A stretch of 44,756 bases of DNA from Deltaproteobacteria bacterium (GCA_021811385.1 JAJZPC010000015.1:1-44756), one strand, 5' to 3'. Positions 7,792-17,342 are shown, counted from the stretch's first letter. Program-made: numbers and translations. The notes: a model not told the origin generated them from the sequence alone.

Positions 7792-10659
7792 GTGAGTCAT
7801 CCCGACGAGAGTCTGTTCACCCGCAATCTCGACCTGCTGCGCCGCAATCACCCAGCCATCCATGAATCGCTCAATCAGGATCAAGAACCCATTGGCGAGA
7901 TTTTCACCTCCCCCTCGGGCAAACCCAATTTGCGAGCCAAAACCAGCCGGAATCAGGATGTAATTTTCCATGATCAGCCGGACCCGGAAACAGAAATCCA
8001 CACCTACCTCGAAAAAGTAGCCCCAGCCTTTACCGGCGTCGTGATCATGATCGGCATGGGACTCGGATACTCCCCCCTGGCCCTTGTCACCCTGCGAAAA
8101 AGCATCCGCAATTTCATCCTGTGTGAACCTGACATGGGCATCTTCAGGCAGGCCTTGGGGGCGCTCGATCTTGCCCCTCTGCTGTCAGATCCCAGAGTCA
8201 CGTTGAATATCGGCCCGACAGTAGTGGAAAACATCGAACAGGCGCTCCAGCCTGCGGCCAGGACGCTCCAGCTGGAAACCGCCCATATCCTGCGGCACCT
8301 TCCCTCGTTTCAATACGATGCCGCTTACGAAGCTTTAAACAAAAAAATCTTCGACTATGCAAACAACCTTAATGTAAGCGGCGCAACGGTCATGAAGCAG
8401 GGCAAAAATTTCTTTGCCAACCGCTTTCAGAATATAACAGCCTTGAAGCACCACCGCTTGATCGACGATTTGGCCGGGGCATTCAAGGGGGTGCCCGCAA
8501 TCCTGGTGGCAGCCGGGCCCTCCCTTGATAAAAACATCCACCTCTTACGGAATATCCAACAGAATGTTCTGATCATGGCCGTGGACACCGCCCTCCCCGC
8601 CTTGCTGGCCCATGGCATCCGGCCGCACTTCGTGGCGGCCATTGACGGCGACGAGGTTATCTACGAAAAAATCGCCGCCTGCGCCTCCAGCGCCCGAGGC
8701 ACCTCGCTCCTGTGCCAAGGCCACGTCACGCCGAAAATTGTAAAAACCTTTCCCGCGGATACGATCTTCTGGGCCTTTTCAGGCAACGAACTGGAACAGT
8801 GGCTCTATGAATCGCTGTTTGGCCGCAGGCACACCCTGGAGATGGGCGCCTGGTCCGTGGCCCATTTTAATCTGGCCGCCGCAGTGCTCATGGGCGCATC
8901 GCCCATCATCTTTATCGGCCAGGATCTGGCCTACAGCCAAAACCGGGACCATGCCGCCCACACGGTGCTGACCGAAAGCAACCACATGGCCAAAATCCTG
9001 CGCGAACAAAATGACGATCTGGTCTGGGTTGACGGCTGGGATGGCGGCAAGGTGCCGACCCACCGGGGGTTTTACGGCGTAAAACGTTTTTTTGAGGAGA
9101 TGCTGAGCCAGTATTCTGACCTCCATTTCATCAATGCCACCGAGGGAGGCGCCCGGCTGGAAGGCGCCGAACATATCCCGCTTTCCGCAGCCCTGGCCAG
9201 CCACTGCGCCGATCAACTTGGTCTCAGCGACACTCTCCGCCTGGCCCTTGAAAGATCTTCCCCGCCGCCCATGGAGAAATTTCACCGGCACGCTTCGGCC
9301 ATTTTCAAGGATGTCACCGCCCTCCACAAAGCTCTCAAAGAAAACAAAACACGGACTGAACAGGCTATAAAACAGGTAAGCAAACTGGCCCGATCTTCCA
9401 AGAAATACCAACAATTCGATGCACTCCCCCTGCCGCTCCGCAAAACGCTGCAAGCCTTGGACGATTCAAACAAAAAAACCGACAGCGCCGGGATAATCTG
9501 GCCGCTGCTCTGCGAAATCACCCTGCCCGGACTCAAGGAAAACGAACGGTTGCGGCATGCGCTTTCCGCCTTGGATAACAACCCGCAACGATACCTCGAA
9601 TGGCTGCAAGGGCATCTCCATCGCTTACAGATTGTCAACAATACCCAGATGGATGCTTTGAATTTCTTCTCAGACCAGCTTTCGGTCTTCCTTGCTTTTC
9701 AGGAAAAAGAACAACAACTGAGCAAACCAACCAAGACGACCGATGCGGATGACGACACGCTGTTGGATTTGGCCCGGCTTTACATGGATAGCGGCTACCT
9801 GACCCTTGCCGCTCCTGTGCTTGAAAAAATGAAGAGCGCCACAGGCGCCGCGCGACCGGAAGTTCTCTTCTTCCTTGGTTGCATCGCCTCGGAACAACGC
9901 GAGGAAGAACGATGCCAGGCTTTGTTTCAAGAGGCGCTGGATCTTGCCCCGGCAATGGAGTCCCGGATCAAAGACTTCCGCACATGGCAAGGAGACAATT
10001 TCCTCCGCTATGCCGAAGAATACAGAAAATTTGACAAGGGAACATTCCGCGCCCTCCTTTTCAAGGGCCTGAACTTTTGTTCGGACCATCCCCAGATACT
10101 CCATGAGTTGCAAACAGCTTTTGAAGAAGAGATGCAAACATCTGCCTCCATTACGGAGGAAGGCAAAACCGCCATCTTGTACTGGCATGAACATCTCCAG
10201 CGCCATCCTTCTCTGTCCGCAAAACTCACCGCGGAACAGCAGGCCATTTTCAGACATGGATACGGCTGCCTCCTCGCCGAGCAAGGCCGACACCAAGAAG
10301 CTCTCCCCTGGCTGGAACAGGCCGTCTCGCTCCAAGCAGGCAATCCTGAATATCAGGCATCCTTGACATCGGTACTCTTCGATCTTGGCGATTTTGCAAA
10401 CGGGGTTCAGCACCTCAAGGCGGCAGTGGAACTCGAGCCAAGCTATGCTTTCCACTGGGAGGAAATCGGCGACTCGTTGCAGGAGGCAGGGCAACATGTT
10501 GATGCCCTTGCGGCATACGAGCAATGCATCCTTGCCTTGCCAGCCCGCTCGGGGGTATTAAAGAAAATCGGCGACTGCTATTTACACCTGGGACAACTGG
10601 AAGCGGCAAAAACGACCTATGAGCAATTCAAGGCAGCATACGCCCAGAAGGCCTGTTAA
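7792..10659 (+). CDS. Maf-type motility-associated glycosyltransferase with C-terminal TPR repeats
   Basis: A 955-residue protein. Residues about 80-480 are the Maf/MptE-like (DUF115) glycosyltransferase fold, with the motifs MIGMGLGYSP (86-95) and AAGPSLDKN (240-248), then FVAAIDGDEV and FIGQDLAYSQ. Maf proteins transfer nonulosonic acids such as pseudaminic acid from the CMP-sugar to Ser/Thr of flagellin in the cytoplasm before export. Residues about 650-955 form several TPR units (for example HGYGCLLAEQGRHQEALPWL), likely for binding flagellin or partner proteins. The start is GTG at 7792, after AGAGGA. It lies divergent from fliC and heads a plus-strand operon of sugar genes. The acceptor and the exact sugar are inferred from the neighbourhood. 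Confidence 0.88.
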   Translation: MSHPDESLFTRNLDLLRRNHPAIHESLNQDQEPIGEIFTSPSGKPNLRAKTSRNQDVIFHDQPDPETEIHTYLEKVAPAFTGVVIMIGMGLGYSPLALVTLRKSIRNFILCEPDMGIFRQALGALDLAPLLSDPRVTLNIGPTVVENIEQALQPAARTLQLETAHILRHLPSFQYDAAYEALNKKIFDYANNLNVSGATVMKQGKNFFANRFQNITALKHHRLIDDLAGAFKGVPAILVAAGPSLDKNIHLLRNIQQNVLIMAVDTALPALLAHGIRPHFVAAIDGDEVIYEKIAACASSARGTSLLCQGHVTPKIVKTFPADTIFWAFSGNELEQWLYESLFGRRHTLEMGAWSVAHFNLAAAVLMGASPIIFIGQDLAYSQNRDHAAHTVLTESNHMAKILREQNDDLVWVDGWDGGKVPTHRGFYGVKRFFEEMLSQYSDLHFINATEGGARLEGAEHIPLSAALASHCADQLGLSDTLRLALERSSPPPMEKFHRHASAIFKDVTALHKALKENKTRTEQAIKQVSKLARSSKKYQQFDALPLPLRKTLQALDDSNKKTDSAGIIWPLLCEITLPGLKENERLRHALSALDNNPQRYLEWLQGHLHRLQIVNNTQMDALNFFSDQLSVFLAFQEKEQQLSKPTKTTDADDDTLLDLARLYMDSGYLTLAAPVLEKMKSATGAARPEVLFFLGCIASEQREEERCQALFQEALDLAPAMESRIKDFRTWQGDNFLRYAEEYRKFDKGTFRALLFKGLNFCSDHPQILHELQTAFEEEMQTSASITEEGKTAILYWHEHLQRHPSLSAKLTAEQQAIFRHGYGCLLAEQGRHQEALPWLEQAVSLQAGNPEYQASLTSVLFDLGDFANGVQHLKAAVELEPSYAFHWEEIGDSLQEAGQHVDALAAYEQCILALPARSGVLKKIGDCYLHLGQLEAAKTTYEQFKAAYAQKAC

Positions 10660-10689
10660 GCCGCAGACAGAAATGGATTGGTGTCTTCC

Positions 10690-11427
10690 ATGAAAACAAC
10701 GGCCATTGTTGAAGCCCGCATGACCAGCACCAGACTGCCGGGCAAGGTCCTTATGACGGCTGGCGGGAAGCCGTTGCTGCAAATCCTCCTGGAACGGCTT
10801 TCCCGCGCGAGCCATCTCAACGCCATTACCGTCGCCACCACCGTAAACCAGGCGGATGAGCCCATCGTTTCTCTCTGTAGGGAACTCGGCTTCCCCTGTT
10901 TTCGCGGCAGCGAAATGAACGTATTGGAGCGGGTCTGCGGCGCTGCCGCATCCATGAATGCCGACATTGTGGTCGAGATCACCGGGGATTGCCCCCTGCT
11001 CGATCCCCGCTTGGTGGATGAGGCGATCGAAACCTTTCTGGCCAGATTCCCGGCCACTCGCTATGTCAGCAACAGCGGGCCGGAGATTTCCATGCCCTGG
11101 GGTTTCGACGTGCAGGTGTTCATGGCCGCCGACCTCTACGCCATCAAAGCCGACAACCCGGATGACCAGGATCGGGAACACGTTTCCTGCAGCTTTTACC
11201 AGCCGGAAAACAAGGGGAGGTACAACCCCTTCTTTATCCGGTACACAGGGGAACTCAACCGACCGGACCTCCGGGTCACCCTCGATTACCGGGCGGATTA
11301 CGAGCTGATCCGGGCCGCATACGAAGACCTTGCCCCCAAGAATCCAAACTTCACGGCCATCGAGGTGATCCGCTGGCTGGACGCCCACCCGCAACTGCGT
11401 GATGCGGCCATCGCCTGCCGCCCTTGA
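10690..11427 (+). CDS. SpsF/PseF-type cytidylyltransferase
   Basis: A CTP-dependent sugar nucleotidyltransferase of 245 residues (SpsF/NeuA-like superfamily), expected to form a CMP-sugar. The N-terminal nucleotide-binding loop is IVEARMTSTRLPGKVL, and the conserved EITGDCPLLDP follows near residue 100. The ATG at 10690 matches the family start; an in-frame TTG at 10678 would add four residues. No clear ribosome binding site is seen. It lies 30 bases after maf and five bases before the next gene. It may supply the CMP-sugar for Maf, or activate a second sugar made by the four genes after it. A related domain is fused to an aminotransferase at 22784-24853. Confidence 0.85.
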   Translation: MKTTAIVEARMTSTRLPGKVLMTAGGKPLLQILLERLSRASHLNAITVATTVNQADEPIVSLCRELGFPCFRGSEMNVLERVCGAAASMNADIVVEITGDCPLLDPRLVDEAIETFLARFPATRYVSNSGPEISMPWGFDVQVFMAADLYAIKADNPDDQDREHVSCSFYQPENKGRYNPFFIRYTGELNRPDLRVTLDYRADYELIRAAYEDLAPKNPNFTAIEVIRWLDAHPQLRDAAIACRP

Positions 11428-11431
11428 TACC

Positions 11432-12412
11432 ATGATCTTACGCGCCGCAGTCATAGGAGCAGGCAACATTGCCCAAGGATTTGACAACCCGCAGGATGAA
11501 ACTATCCTCACCCATGTCAAGGGATATCAGAAAAACCCGGCCTTTGAGCTGATCGCCATCCAGGACAGCGACACAGACAAGGCGCAACAAGCAGCTCAGC
11601 GCTGGAATATCCCGCTTGCCTGCCGGAATGAGGCAGAGCTTTTCGCCCAAGAACCAGACGTCATCAGCATCTGCACCCCGGACCATACCCATCAGGCCTT
11701 GCTGTGGAAATGTTTGGAAAGCAGCGCCAGGCTGATGTTCTGCGAAAAGCCCTTGTGCCATGATACTGCCGATGCCGCTCGATTGGTGGAGGCCTATGCC
11801 CAGGCGGGCAAAAGCCTGGCGGTCAACTATTCCCGGCGCTGGCTGCCGTCCATCATGGAGCTTTGCGCCAAGTCACAGGAACAATACGGTCGACTGCTTT
11901 CGGCGCGGATCAAATACTACAAAGGCTTTTTTCACAACGGCTCGCATCTCGTCGACCTGCTCGCGGCCTTTGCCACACCGCAGCTCAAAGACGGCGTTAT
12001 TGTCGCCGCGCTTAATGATTACCAAACCGCAGACCAAACCATCACCGCCGCCTGCACCCTTGCCTCGCCGCTTGGCGATTTCACCTTGATGATCGAAGGC
12101 TACGACGGCCGCAAGATGTCACCGCTGGAGCTGGAACTGATCTTCGAACACAAACGGATTCTGCTGGAAGAACTCAATGGCACACACCTTACGGAATCCT
12201 CCCTGTGCGCCAACACCTTGTATCCCGATTTCTTTGAATTCTCGGCAAGCCGCACCACAGCGATAGCCTCCGAACAGGCCATGGGCAATGCAATGCGCAA
12301 CATAGCCGCGCATTGCAACAACGGGGCAGCTTTGGCGTCCACCGGCGAAACCGCCCTGGCGACCCTGCGGCTCTGCCGGCAAATATATTCCCTCAACCAC
12401 CTGCGTTCCTAA
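11432..12412 (+). CDS. Gfo/Idh/MocA-family NAD(P)-dependent oxidoreductase
   Basis: A 326-residue sugar dehydrogenase of the Gfo/Idh/MocA family. The Rossmann motif AVIGAGNIAQGF is at the N-terminus, and the conserved CEKPLCHDTADAARLVEAY lies near residue 110. The ATG at 11432 is used because the nucleotide-binding strand starts there; frames further upstream run into the previous gene. It starts five bases after the cytidylyltransferase stop, so the two are coupled. Its substrate is not known. With the aminotransferase that follows, it could make an amino sugar by oxidation followed by transamination. Confidence 0.85.
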   Translation: MILRAAVIGAGNIAQGFDNPQDETILTHVKGYQKNPAFELIAIQDSDTDKAQQAAQRWNIPLACRNEAELFAQEPDVISICTPDHTHQALLWKCLESSARLMFCEKPLCHDTADAARLVEAYAQAGKSLAVNYSRRWLPSIMELCAKSQEQYGRLLSARIKYYKGFFHNGSHLVDLLAAFATPQLKDGVIVAALNDYQTADQTITAACTLASPLGDFTLMIEGYDGRKMSPLELELIFEHKRILLEELNGTHLTESSLCANTLYPDFFEFSASRTTAIASEQAMGNAMRNIAAHCNNGAALASTGETALATLRLCRQIYSLNHLRS

Positions 12413-12423
12413 GGAGTCCTGCC

Positions 12424-13728
12424 ATGGCACAACTGGCGATATTGGGCGGCAAACCGATCCGGACCAAACTTTTTCCCGCTTACAACACCATTACAAAAAA
12501 GGAGGAAGAGGCTGCGCTGGCGGTCTTGCGCAGCGGCAATCTTTCGCAATTCATCGGTGACTGGTGCGATGATTTCTTTGGCGGCCCCAAGGTCCGGGAG
12601 TTTGAAACTGCCTGGTCGCAAAAATTCCAGGCTCGCCACACCGTCAGTGTCAATTCGGCCACCAGCGGGCTCATTGCCGCCATCGGCGCGGCAGGAATCG
12701 GCCCAGGCGACGAAGTCATCGTCTCCCCTTACACCATGAGCGCCTCCGCTTCCTGCGCCTTCGCCTACGGTGCGGTGCCGGTCTTTGCCGACATTCAGGA
12801 AGACATCTTCACCCTGGACCCGGCCAGCATCGAAGAAAAAATCACCCCCCAAAGCAAGGCCATTGTGGTGGTGCACATCTTCGGCCATCCGGCGGACATG
12901 GACCCCATCCTGGCCCTTGCCCGCCGACATCAGCTGACGGTTATCGAAGATTGCGCGCAGGCGCCGCTGGCCACCTACAAGGGCAGGCCGGTGGGCACAC
13001 TGGGCGACATGGGTATTTTCAGCCTGAATTACCACAAACACATCCACACCGGCGAAGGCGGCATGATCACCACCAACGACGACGCCCTGGCGGAACGCCT
13101 CTGCCTGATCCGCAACCACGGCGAAGTGGCAATCGACTCCCTGCCCCACCTCCACGACCTGACCAATCTGTGGGGGCAAAACTACCGGCTCACCGAACTG
13201 CAATGCGCCATCGGCATCGAACAACTGAAGCGCCTCGACGGCTACCTGGCGCAGCGCATCAATAACTGCGGCTATCTCGCCCAACAACTCGCCAAACTCC
13301 CCGGCATACTCCCGCCGGTTGAATACGCCGACTGCCGTCATGTGTATTATGTGCAGCCGTATAAGTTTCGGCAGGAGCTGGTCGGCGTGCCGCGCAATCT
13401 CTTTGTCCAGGCGGTGGCCGCCGAGCTGCCTTCCGCCTATCTGCGGGAAACCACCGGCAAACTCATCGGGGCCGGTTATGTCAAGCCTCTCTACCTGCAA
13501 CGGATTTATCAAGAAAAAACCGTCAGCCGCTGCTCGTTCAACTGCCCCCGCTACCAAGGCAAGACGTCATACGCCAAGGGCCTCTGTCCCGTGACGGAGC
13601 GCATGCACGAAGAAGAACTCTTTACCCATGAATACATGCGCCCTCCCATGGATAAGACAGATCTTGACGATGTGGTGCGCGCCTTTGAAAAAGTATATGA
13701 ACACCGACATACCCTGCTGGCGCCATGA
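12424..13728 (+). CDS. DegT/DnrJ/EryC1/StrS-family sugar aminotransferase
   Basis: A 434-residue PLP enzyme of the family that transaminates keto-sugars. It has the entry segment TVSVNSATSGLIAAIGA, the PLP aspartate in VIEDCAQA, and the lysine in NYHKHIHTGEGG that should form the Schiff base. The ATG at 12424 follows AAGGAG. It overlaps the next gene by four bases (ATGA). It differs from the PseC homologue at 18966-20192 and therefore probably acts on a different keto-sugar, perhaps the product of the oxidoreductase before it. Confidence 0.88.
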   Translation: MAQLAILGGKPIRTKLFPAYNTITKKEEEAALAVLRSGNLSQFIGDWCDDFFGGPKVREFETAWSQKFQARHTVSVNSATSGLIAAIGAAGIGPGDEVIVSPYTMSASASCAFAYGAVPVFADIQEDIFTLDPASIEEKITPQSKAIVVVHIFGHPADMDPILALARRHQLTVIEDCAQAPLATYKGRPVGTLGDMGIFSLNYHKHIHTGEGGMITTNDDALAERLCLIRNHGEVAIDSLPHLHDLTNLWGQNYRLTELQCAIGIEQLKRLDGYLAQRINNCGYLAQQLAKLPGILPPVEYADCRHVYYVQPYKFRQELVGVPRNLFVQAVAAELPSAYLRETTGKLIGAGYVKPLYLQRIYQEKTVSRCSFNCPRYQGKTSYAKGLCPVTERMHEEELFTHEYMRPPMDKTDLDDVVRAFEKVYEHRHTLLAP

Positions 13729-14807
13729 AAAAAATCCTCTTTGCCGCCCATGATCCGGGAGGAATGAACGTTCTTGCCCCAGTGATCGACTTCTTCGCAA
13801 CGCAGGAAGAATATGAGGTGCTGCTGGTCCTGCTCGGACCGGCCAGGGGCAAGCACCGCATCCCCGCGGGACGCGCCCGGCTTCTCGACATCCCCAGCGC
13901 GCCGCTGCCGGAGTTCCCCAACGAACAGGGGGTGGACCAAAACGACGTTGCCAGGTTGCTGCAAGCCCATGCGCCTGACTGCATCTTCACGGCCACCAGC
14001 TACAACAGCACCCTGGAAAAACACCTGATTGCCCTGGGCAGGCAACTCCGTATCCCCACCGCAGCAATCCTCGATTTCTGGGGCAATTACCGGCTCCGCT
14101 TTACCGCGGGCCATGACACGCATTTTCCTGATATCATTTTTGTCGCCGACCAGAAAATGGCGACCGGCTTGCAGCAGGAAGGGGTTGATGTCGACATTGT
14201 CCTCTGCGGCAATCCCCACCTCAGCCGACTGGCGGCAACCCATGTCCGCCCATCCGCCGCACCGAATCCCACAAAAAAAACATTCCGCTTTTTCTCGGAA
14301 AACATCGCCCATTATTTCCCAGACAAACCGCTGAACGAATTTGTCATCGTCGCGCACATCCTCCGCTTCTTGGAGCAAGCGACAATTGAGGCCACCTTCA
14401 TCATCCGGCCCCACCCCATGGAATCCCCAGCTCCATGGCAGGCTTTTATCAACAAACAGAAACCGGCCAACGCCATTGATCTTTGCCTCGACACCCTGGA
14501 CTTCAACGCCCTTCTCTCCCAACCATTTACCGCCATCGGCCTGACCTCCATGGCCTTGATCGAAACCGCGGTCCGTGGTATCCCGACCTTCAGCTACCAA
14601 ATTGCCGTGCCGGATGACGGATATCTTTTTCTTCCTTACGAAGAGTATGGCATCATCCGGTTGCGAGATGAAAAAGATTTGGAGATGCTTCTCGCAACTG
14701 ATAACATCTTCGCAAGGAAGCTTGCAGACAAAAAACGCGATGAACCTCTGAAGGTAATCCGGCAACATATTACAAATCTATTGGCCGCCCCGAAGCGGAC
14801 ATACTGA
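13725..14807 (+). CDS. Putative GT-B-like sugar-modifying protein, function unknown
   Basis: A 360-residue soluble protein that I do not assign to a named family. It begins with a strand-loop segment (ILFAAHDPGGMNVLAPVI) like the nucleotide-sugar-binding first domain of GT-B glycosyltransferases or UDP-GlcNAc 2-epimerases. It contains TFIIRPHPME near residue 223, a motif common in capsule and glycerophosphate transferases, and ends with a helix-rich domain (LTSMALIETAVRGIPTFSYQ) typical of the GT-B second half. It is translationally coupled to the aminotransferase (ATGA overlap). Context suggests a transferase or epimerase acting on the second sugar of this locus. Confidence 0.7.
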   Translation: MKKILFAAHDPGGMNVLAPVIDFFATQEEYEVLLVLLGPARGKHRIPAGRARLLDIPSAPLPEFPNEQGVDQNDVARLLQAHAPDCIFTATSYNSTLEKHLIALGRQLRIPTAAILDFWGNYRLRFTAGHDTHFPDIIFVADQKMATGLQQEGVDVDIVLCGNPHLSRLAATHVRPSAAPNPTKKTFRFFSENIAHYFPDKPLNEFVIVAHILRFLEQATIEATFIIRPHPMESPAPWQAFINKQKPANAIDLCLDTLDFNALLSQPFTAIGLTSMALIETAVRGIPTFSYQIAVPDDGYLFLPYEEYGIIRLRDEKDLEMLLATDNIFARKLADKKRDEPLKVIRQHITNLLAAPKRTY

Positions 14808-14820
14808 GAGGGGAAAAAAG

Positions 14821-15381
14821 ATGGACTCTCGAGATGTTTTTATCCAGGGAAAAAATGTCGCTCTAAAGGCTTTGTCCGAGGATGACGTGACCAACTCCGG
14901 CTGGTATGGCTGGTTTAACGATGCCGAGACCACCCAGTTCATGCAGCAGCGCTATTTCCCCAACACCTTGCAAAAACAGCGGAAACATTTTCAGGATGCC
15001 ATCCTGGGTGCAGCCAACAAGATACAGCTGGGCATCCTGCCCAAAGGCGAAAAGCAGATTGCTGGCGTGATCAGCCTGGATAATATCGATTTTTTAAACC
15101 GCAAGGCCGACATCTCCATCCTTATCGGTGAAAGGAGATTTCTTGGCAAAGGGTTGGGAACGGAAGCCATCACACTGTTACTCGGCCACGCCTTCGGGAA
15201 ATTAAGTCTCCACAAGGTTGGGCTTGGCGTTCTTTCCGGACATACAGCAGCAATCCGCTCCTATGAAAAAGCAGGATTCGTGATTGAAGGAATATTGAAG
15301 GATGAGATTTTGCTGGATGGCAAATACCACGACGTCACCAGAATGGGAATTCTGGCTGGGGATTTCAAGGCAAGCCTGTAA
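14821..15381 (+). CDS. GNAT-family N-acetyltransferase (RimJ/PseH-like)
   Basis: A 186-residue acetyl-CoA-dependent transferase. The coenzyme-A loop is FLGKGLGTEA (near residue 105), followed by the typical SLHKVGLGVLSGHTAAIRSY and EKAGFVIEG. The ATG at 14821 follows GAGGGGA. It is the last gene of the maf operon and converges on pseI. It would be expected to N-acetylate an amino sugar made by the aminotransferase upstream. A second member of the family sits in the pse operon (18400-18957), so the two probably have different substrates. Confidence 0.85.
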   Translation: MDSRDVFIQGKNVALKALSEDDVTNSGWYGWFNDAETTQFMQQRYFPNTLQKQRKHFQDAILGAANKIQLGILPKGEKQIAGVISLDNIDFLNRKADISILIGERRFLGKGLGTEAITLLLGHAFGKLSLHKVGLGVLSGHTAAIRSYEKAGFVIEGILKDEILLDGKYHDVTRMGILAGDFKASL

Positions 15382-15454
15382 CCGGAGCAAAGCAATCCGA
15401 TCTTTTTTATAGCATCCACAGGGTTTCCAGGCCCTGCCCAACACCCACACCTGG

Positions 15455-16516
15455 CTACGCCAAAAGCCCCCAAGCCAGGGGAGTGCCTCTTTCGATGTCC
15501 CGAGTAGCCCGGCGACCGAGCACCGTGTCGAAATAACGGGGCGCCAAGCCGTAGCCGGGCCGAATGGAACGGACATTGTCGCGGGTAAACAGTTCCCCGG
15601 CCCGGACATCCCGAACCACGAAGAGCGACCGCCGAAAAACGCGGCTGGCCTGCTCCTCTTCCGTGAGGGTGTAGCGTACCTCACCCAGGGCTTGTTCCGC
15701 CTCGCGCACTGCGCTCACCATCGCCTTAAACTCCGCCGGCTCCAGGGAAAATCCGCTGTCCGGCCCACCGGTGGCACGGGAGAGGGTAAGATGCTTCTCG
15801 ATGACGCAGGCCCCTAATGCCACGGCAGCCACCGGCACAGCAAACCCCAAGGTATGATCGGAAAGGCCTGCAACCACGCCGAAAGCTTCCGCCAGATGCT
15901 GAATGGTGCGGAGATTCATGGCCGCTGCCGAAGCGGGGTAGGCGCTGGTGCACTTAAGCAGGGCAACTTCCCGGCTTCCGGCTTGGCGCAAGGTGGCCAC
16001 CGCTTCATCGATCTCGGCGAGGGTAGCCATGCCTGTGGACATGATCACCGGTTTGCCGGTGGTCCCGATTTTTTTGAGCAACGGCAGGTCAACCAGCTCA
16101 AACGAGGCGACCTTGTGGGCCGCCACCCCGATTCCTTCGAGAAAATCCACCGCCGTGGCATCAAAGGGGGTGGAGAAACAGGCAAGCCCCATGCCAGTCG
16201 CCGCTTCCAGCAGACGCGGCTGCCATTCCCAGGGAGTGGCGGCCTCTCGGTACAGATCGTAAAGATTCCTGCCCTGCCAGGCAGTACCCTTGATCCGAAA
16301 CCATTCCTTGTCGCTGTTGATGGTCAAAGTGTCGGCGGTATAGGTCTGGAGCTTGACTGCATCCACGCCCGCCTCTTTCGCCGCCTCGATGATCCGCAGA
16401 GCCTGGTCGAAGTCCTGCCCGTGGTTGGCCGACATTTCGGCAATGATGTAGGTCGGATATCCCGCGCCAATTTCACGGCCCTTGATCCTTATTTCCGGCG
16501 ATTGCATAGTGCTCAT
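15455..16516 (-). CDS. pseI: Pseudaminic acid synthase
   Basis: Condenses phosphoenolpyruvate with 2,4-diacetamido-2,4,6-trideoxy-L-altrose to give pseudaminic acid. It has 353 residues: an NeuB-type TIM barrel (YIIAEMSANHGQ, AVKLQTYTADTLTI, STGMATLAEID, KCTSAYPA, IEKHLTLSR) and a C-terminal antifreeze-like SAF domain (SLFVVRDVRAGELFT). AEMSANH, KLQTYTADT and the TPWEWQP segment fit PseI better than NeuB or LegI. The start is ATG at 16516; an ATG three codons later is equally possible. It is the last gene of the 11-gene operon. Confidence 0.93.
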   Translation of the reverse strand: MSTMQSPEIRIKGREIGAGYPTYIIAEMSANHGQDFDQALRIIEAAKEAGVDAVKLQTYTADTLTINSDKEWFRIKGTAWQGRNLYDLYREAATPWEWQPRLLEAATGMGLACFSTPFDATAVDFLEGIGVAAHKVASFELVDLPLLKKIGTTGKPVIMSTGMATLAEIDEAVATLRQAGSREVALLKCTSAYPASAAAMNLRTIQHLAEAFGVVAGLSDHTLGFAVPVAAVALGACVIEKHLTLSRATGGPDSGFSLEPAEFKAMVSAVREAEQALGEVRYTLTEEEQASRVFRRSLFVVRDVRAGELFTRDNVRSIRPGYGLAPRYFDTVLGRRATRDIERGTPLAWGLLA

Positions 16517-16534
16517 CTCGTCTCTCTGCTCCGG

Positions 16535-17329
16535 TCAATTATCACTCTGCTGTTTTCGCCACAGCCAGATCCGTCCCTGCGCCGTATCCCCGAGCGCCGG
16601 CAACTTGAGCGCCAACCTGTTTACCGCAGCATCGTAGGACGGCTCCTGCCCCTCTTCCTGTGCCAGCCAAGCGTTCACCACGCGACTCAAAAAATAATAT
16701 GTAGCACTGTAGCAATCGACTTTTTCCAGCTGTATCCCTGGAATCTTGAGTTCCCGCAGATCATCGTCCCGAAAATAGATATTGTGCCACGGCGGCGTGA
16801 TAGCCGGAAGCCCTACCAACTCGCGCAACTCATTGATTTTACCCAACCCGTCCACACTGTTTTCACACATCGCATACACGCCACCCGGCCGCAACAGGCC
16901 GGTGATGTCAGCGATGGCTTTCTTCTGAGCCTCCCAGCTCTCGAGGTTAATCAATACTCTTTCCGTATAAATCAGATCATAGCGGGTTTCCAATTCGGGA
17001 AGCATGCCAACATCCCCAACCATGAAATCGATCTTGCCCAAAAGCGTTTCTTTGGCGACCAGCGATCTTGCCGCCTGCACCATTTTTTGGGCATAATCAA
17101 GTCCGAGAATATCTACCTGAAAACGTTTGGCCAACTCAATCGCCGTAATACCGTTACCGCAGCCAATCTCCAGAATACGCATGCCCTCTTTGACATACTT
17201 GGCAATCGCCTCAATTTCGATCACCTTGGCGATCACATCCCTGGAGCCAGACTCTTGACCAAGAACCGCGCGTTCTTCCCAATATTGCTGTATCTCGGCG
17301 ATGGAACGTTCCTGTTTCTCTTGCATCAT
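16535..17329 (-). CDS. SAM-dependent class I methyltransferase
   Basis: A 264-residue methyltransferase with the SAM-binding motif ILEIGCGNGITAIELA (near residue 52), an acidic residue after the next strand (DILGLDYA), and post-motif DLIYTERVLINLESW. Its position between pseG and pseI, with 14- and 18-base gaps, points to O- or N-methylation of the pseudaminic acid or its precursor; methylated nonulosonates are known in other bacteria. The substrate cannot be read from the sequence. The ATG at 17329 follows AAGGGGA. Confidence 0.85.
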   Translation of the reverse strand: MMQEKQERSIAEIQQYWEERAVLGQESGSRDVIAKVIEIEAIAKYVKEGMRILEIGCGNGITAIELAKRFQVDILGLDYAQKMVQAARSLVAKETLLGKIDFMVGDVGMLPELETRYDLIYTERVLINLESWEAQKKAIADITGLLRPGGVYAMCENSVDGLGKINELRELVGLPAITPPWHNIYFRDDDLRELKIPGIQLEKVDCYSATYYFLSRVVNAWLAQEEGQEPSYDAAVNRLALKLPALGDTAQGRIWLWRKQQSDN

Positions 17330-17342
17330 AATCCCCTTCTCC

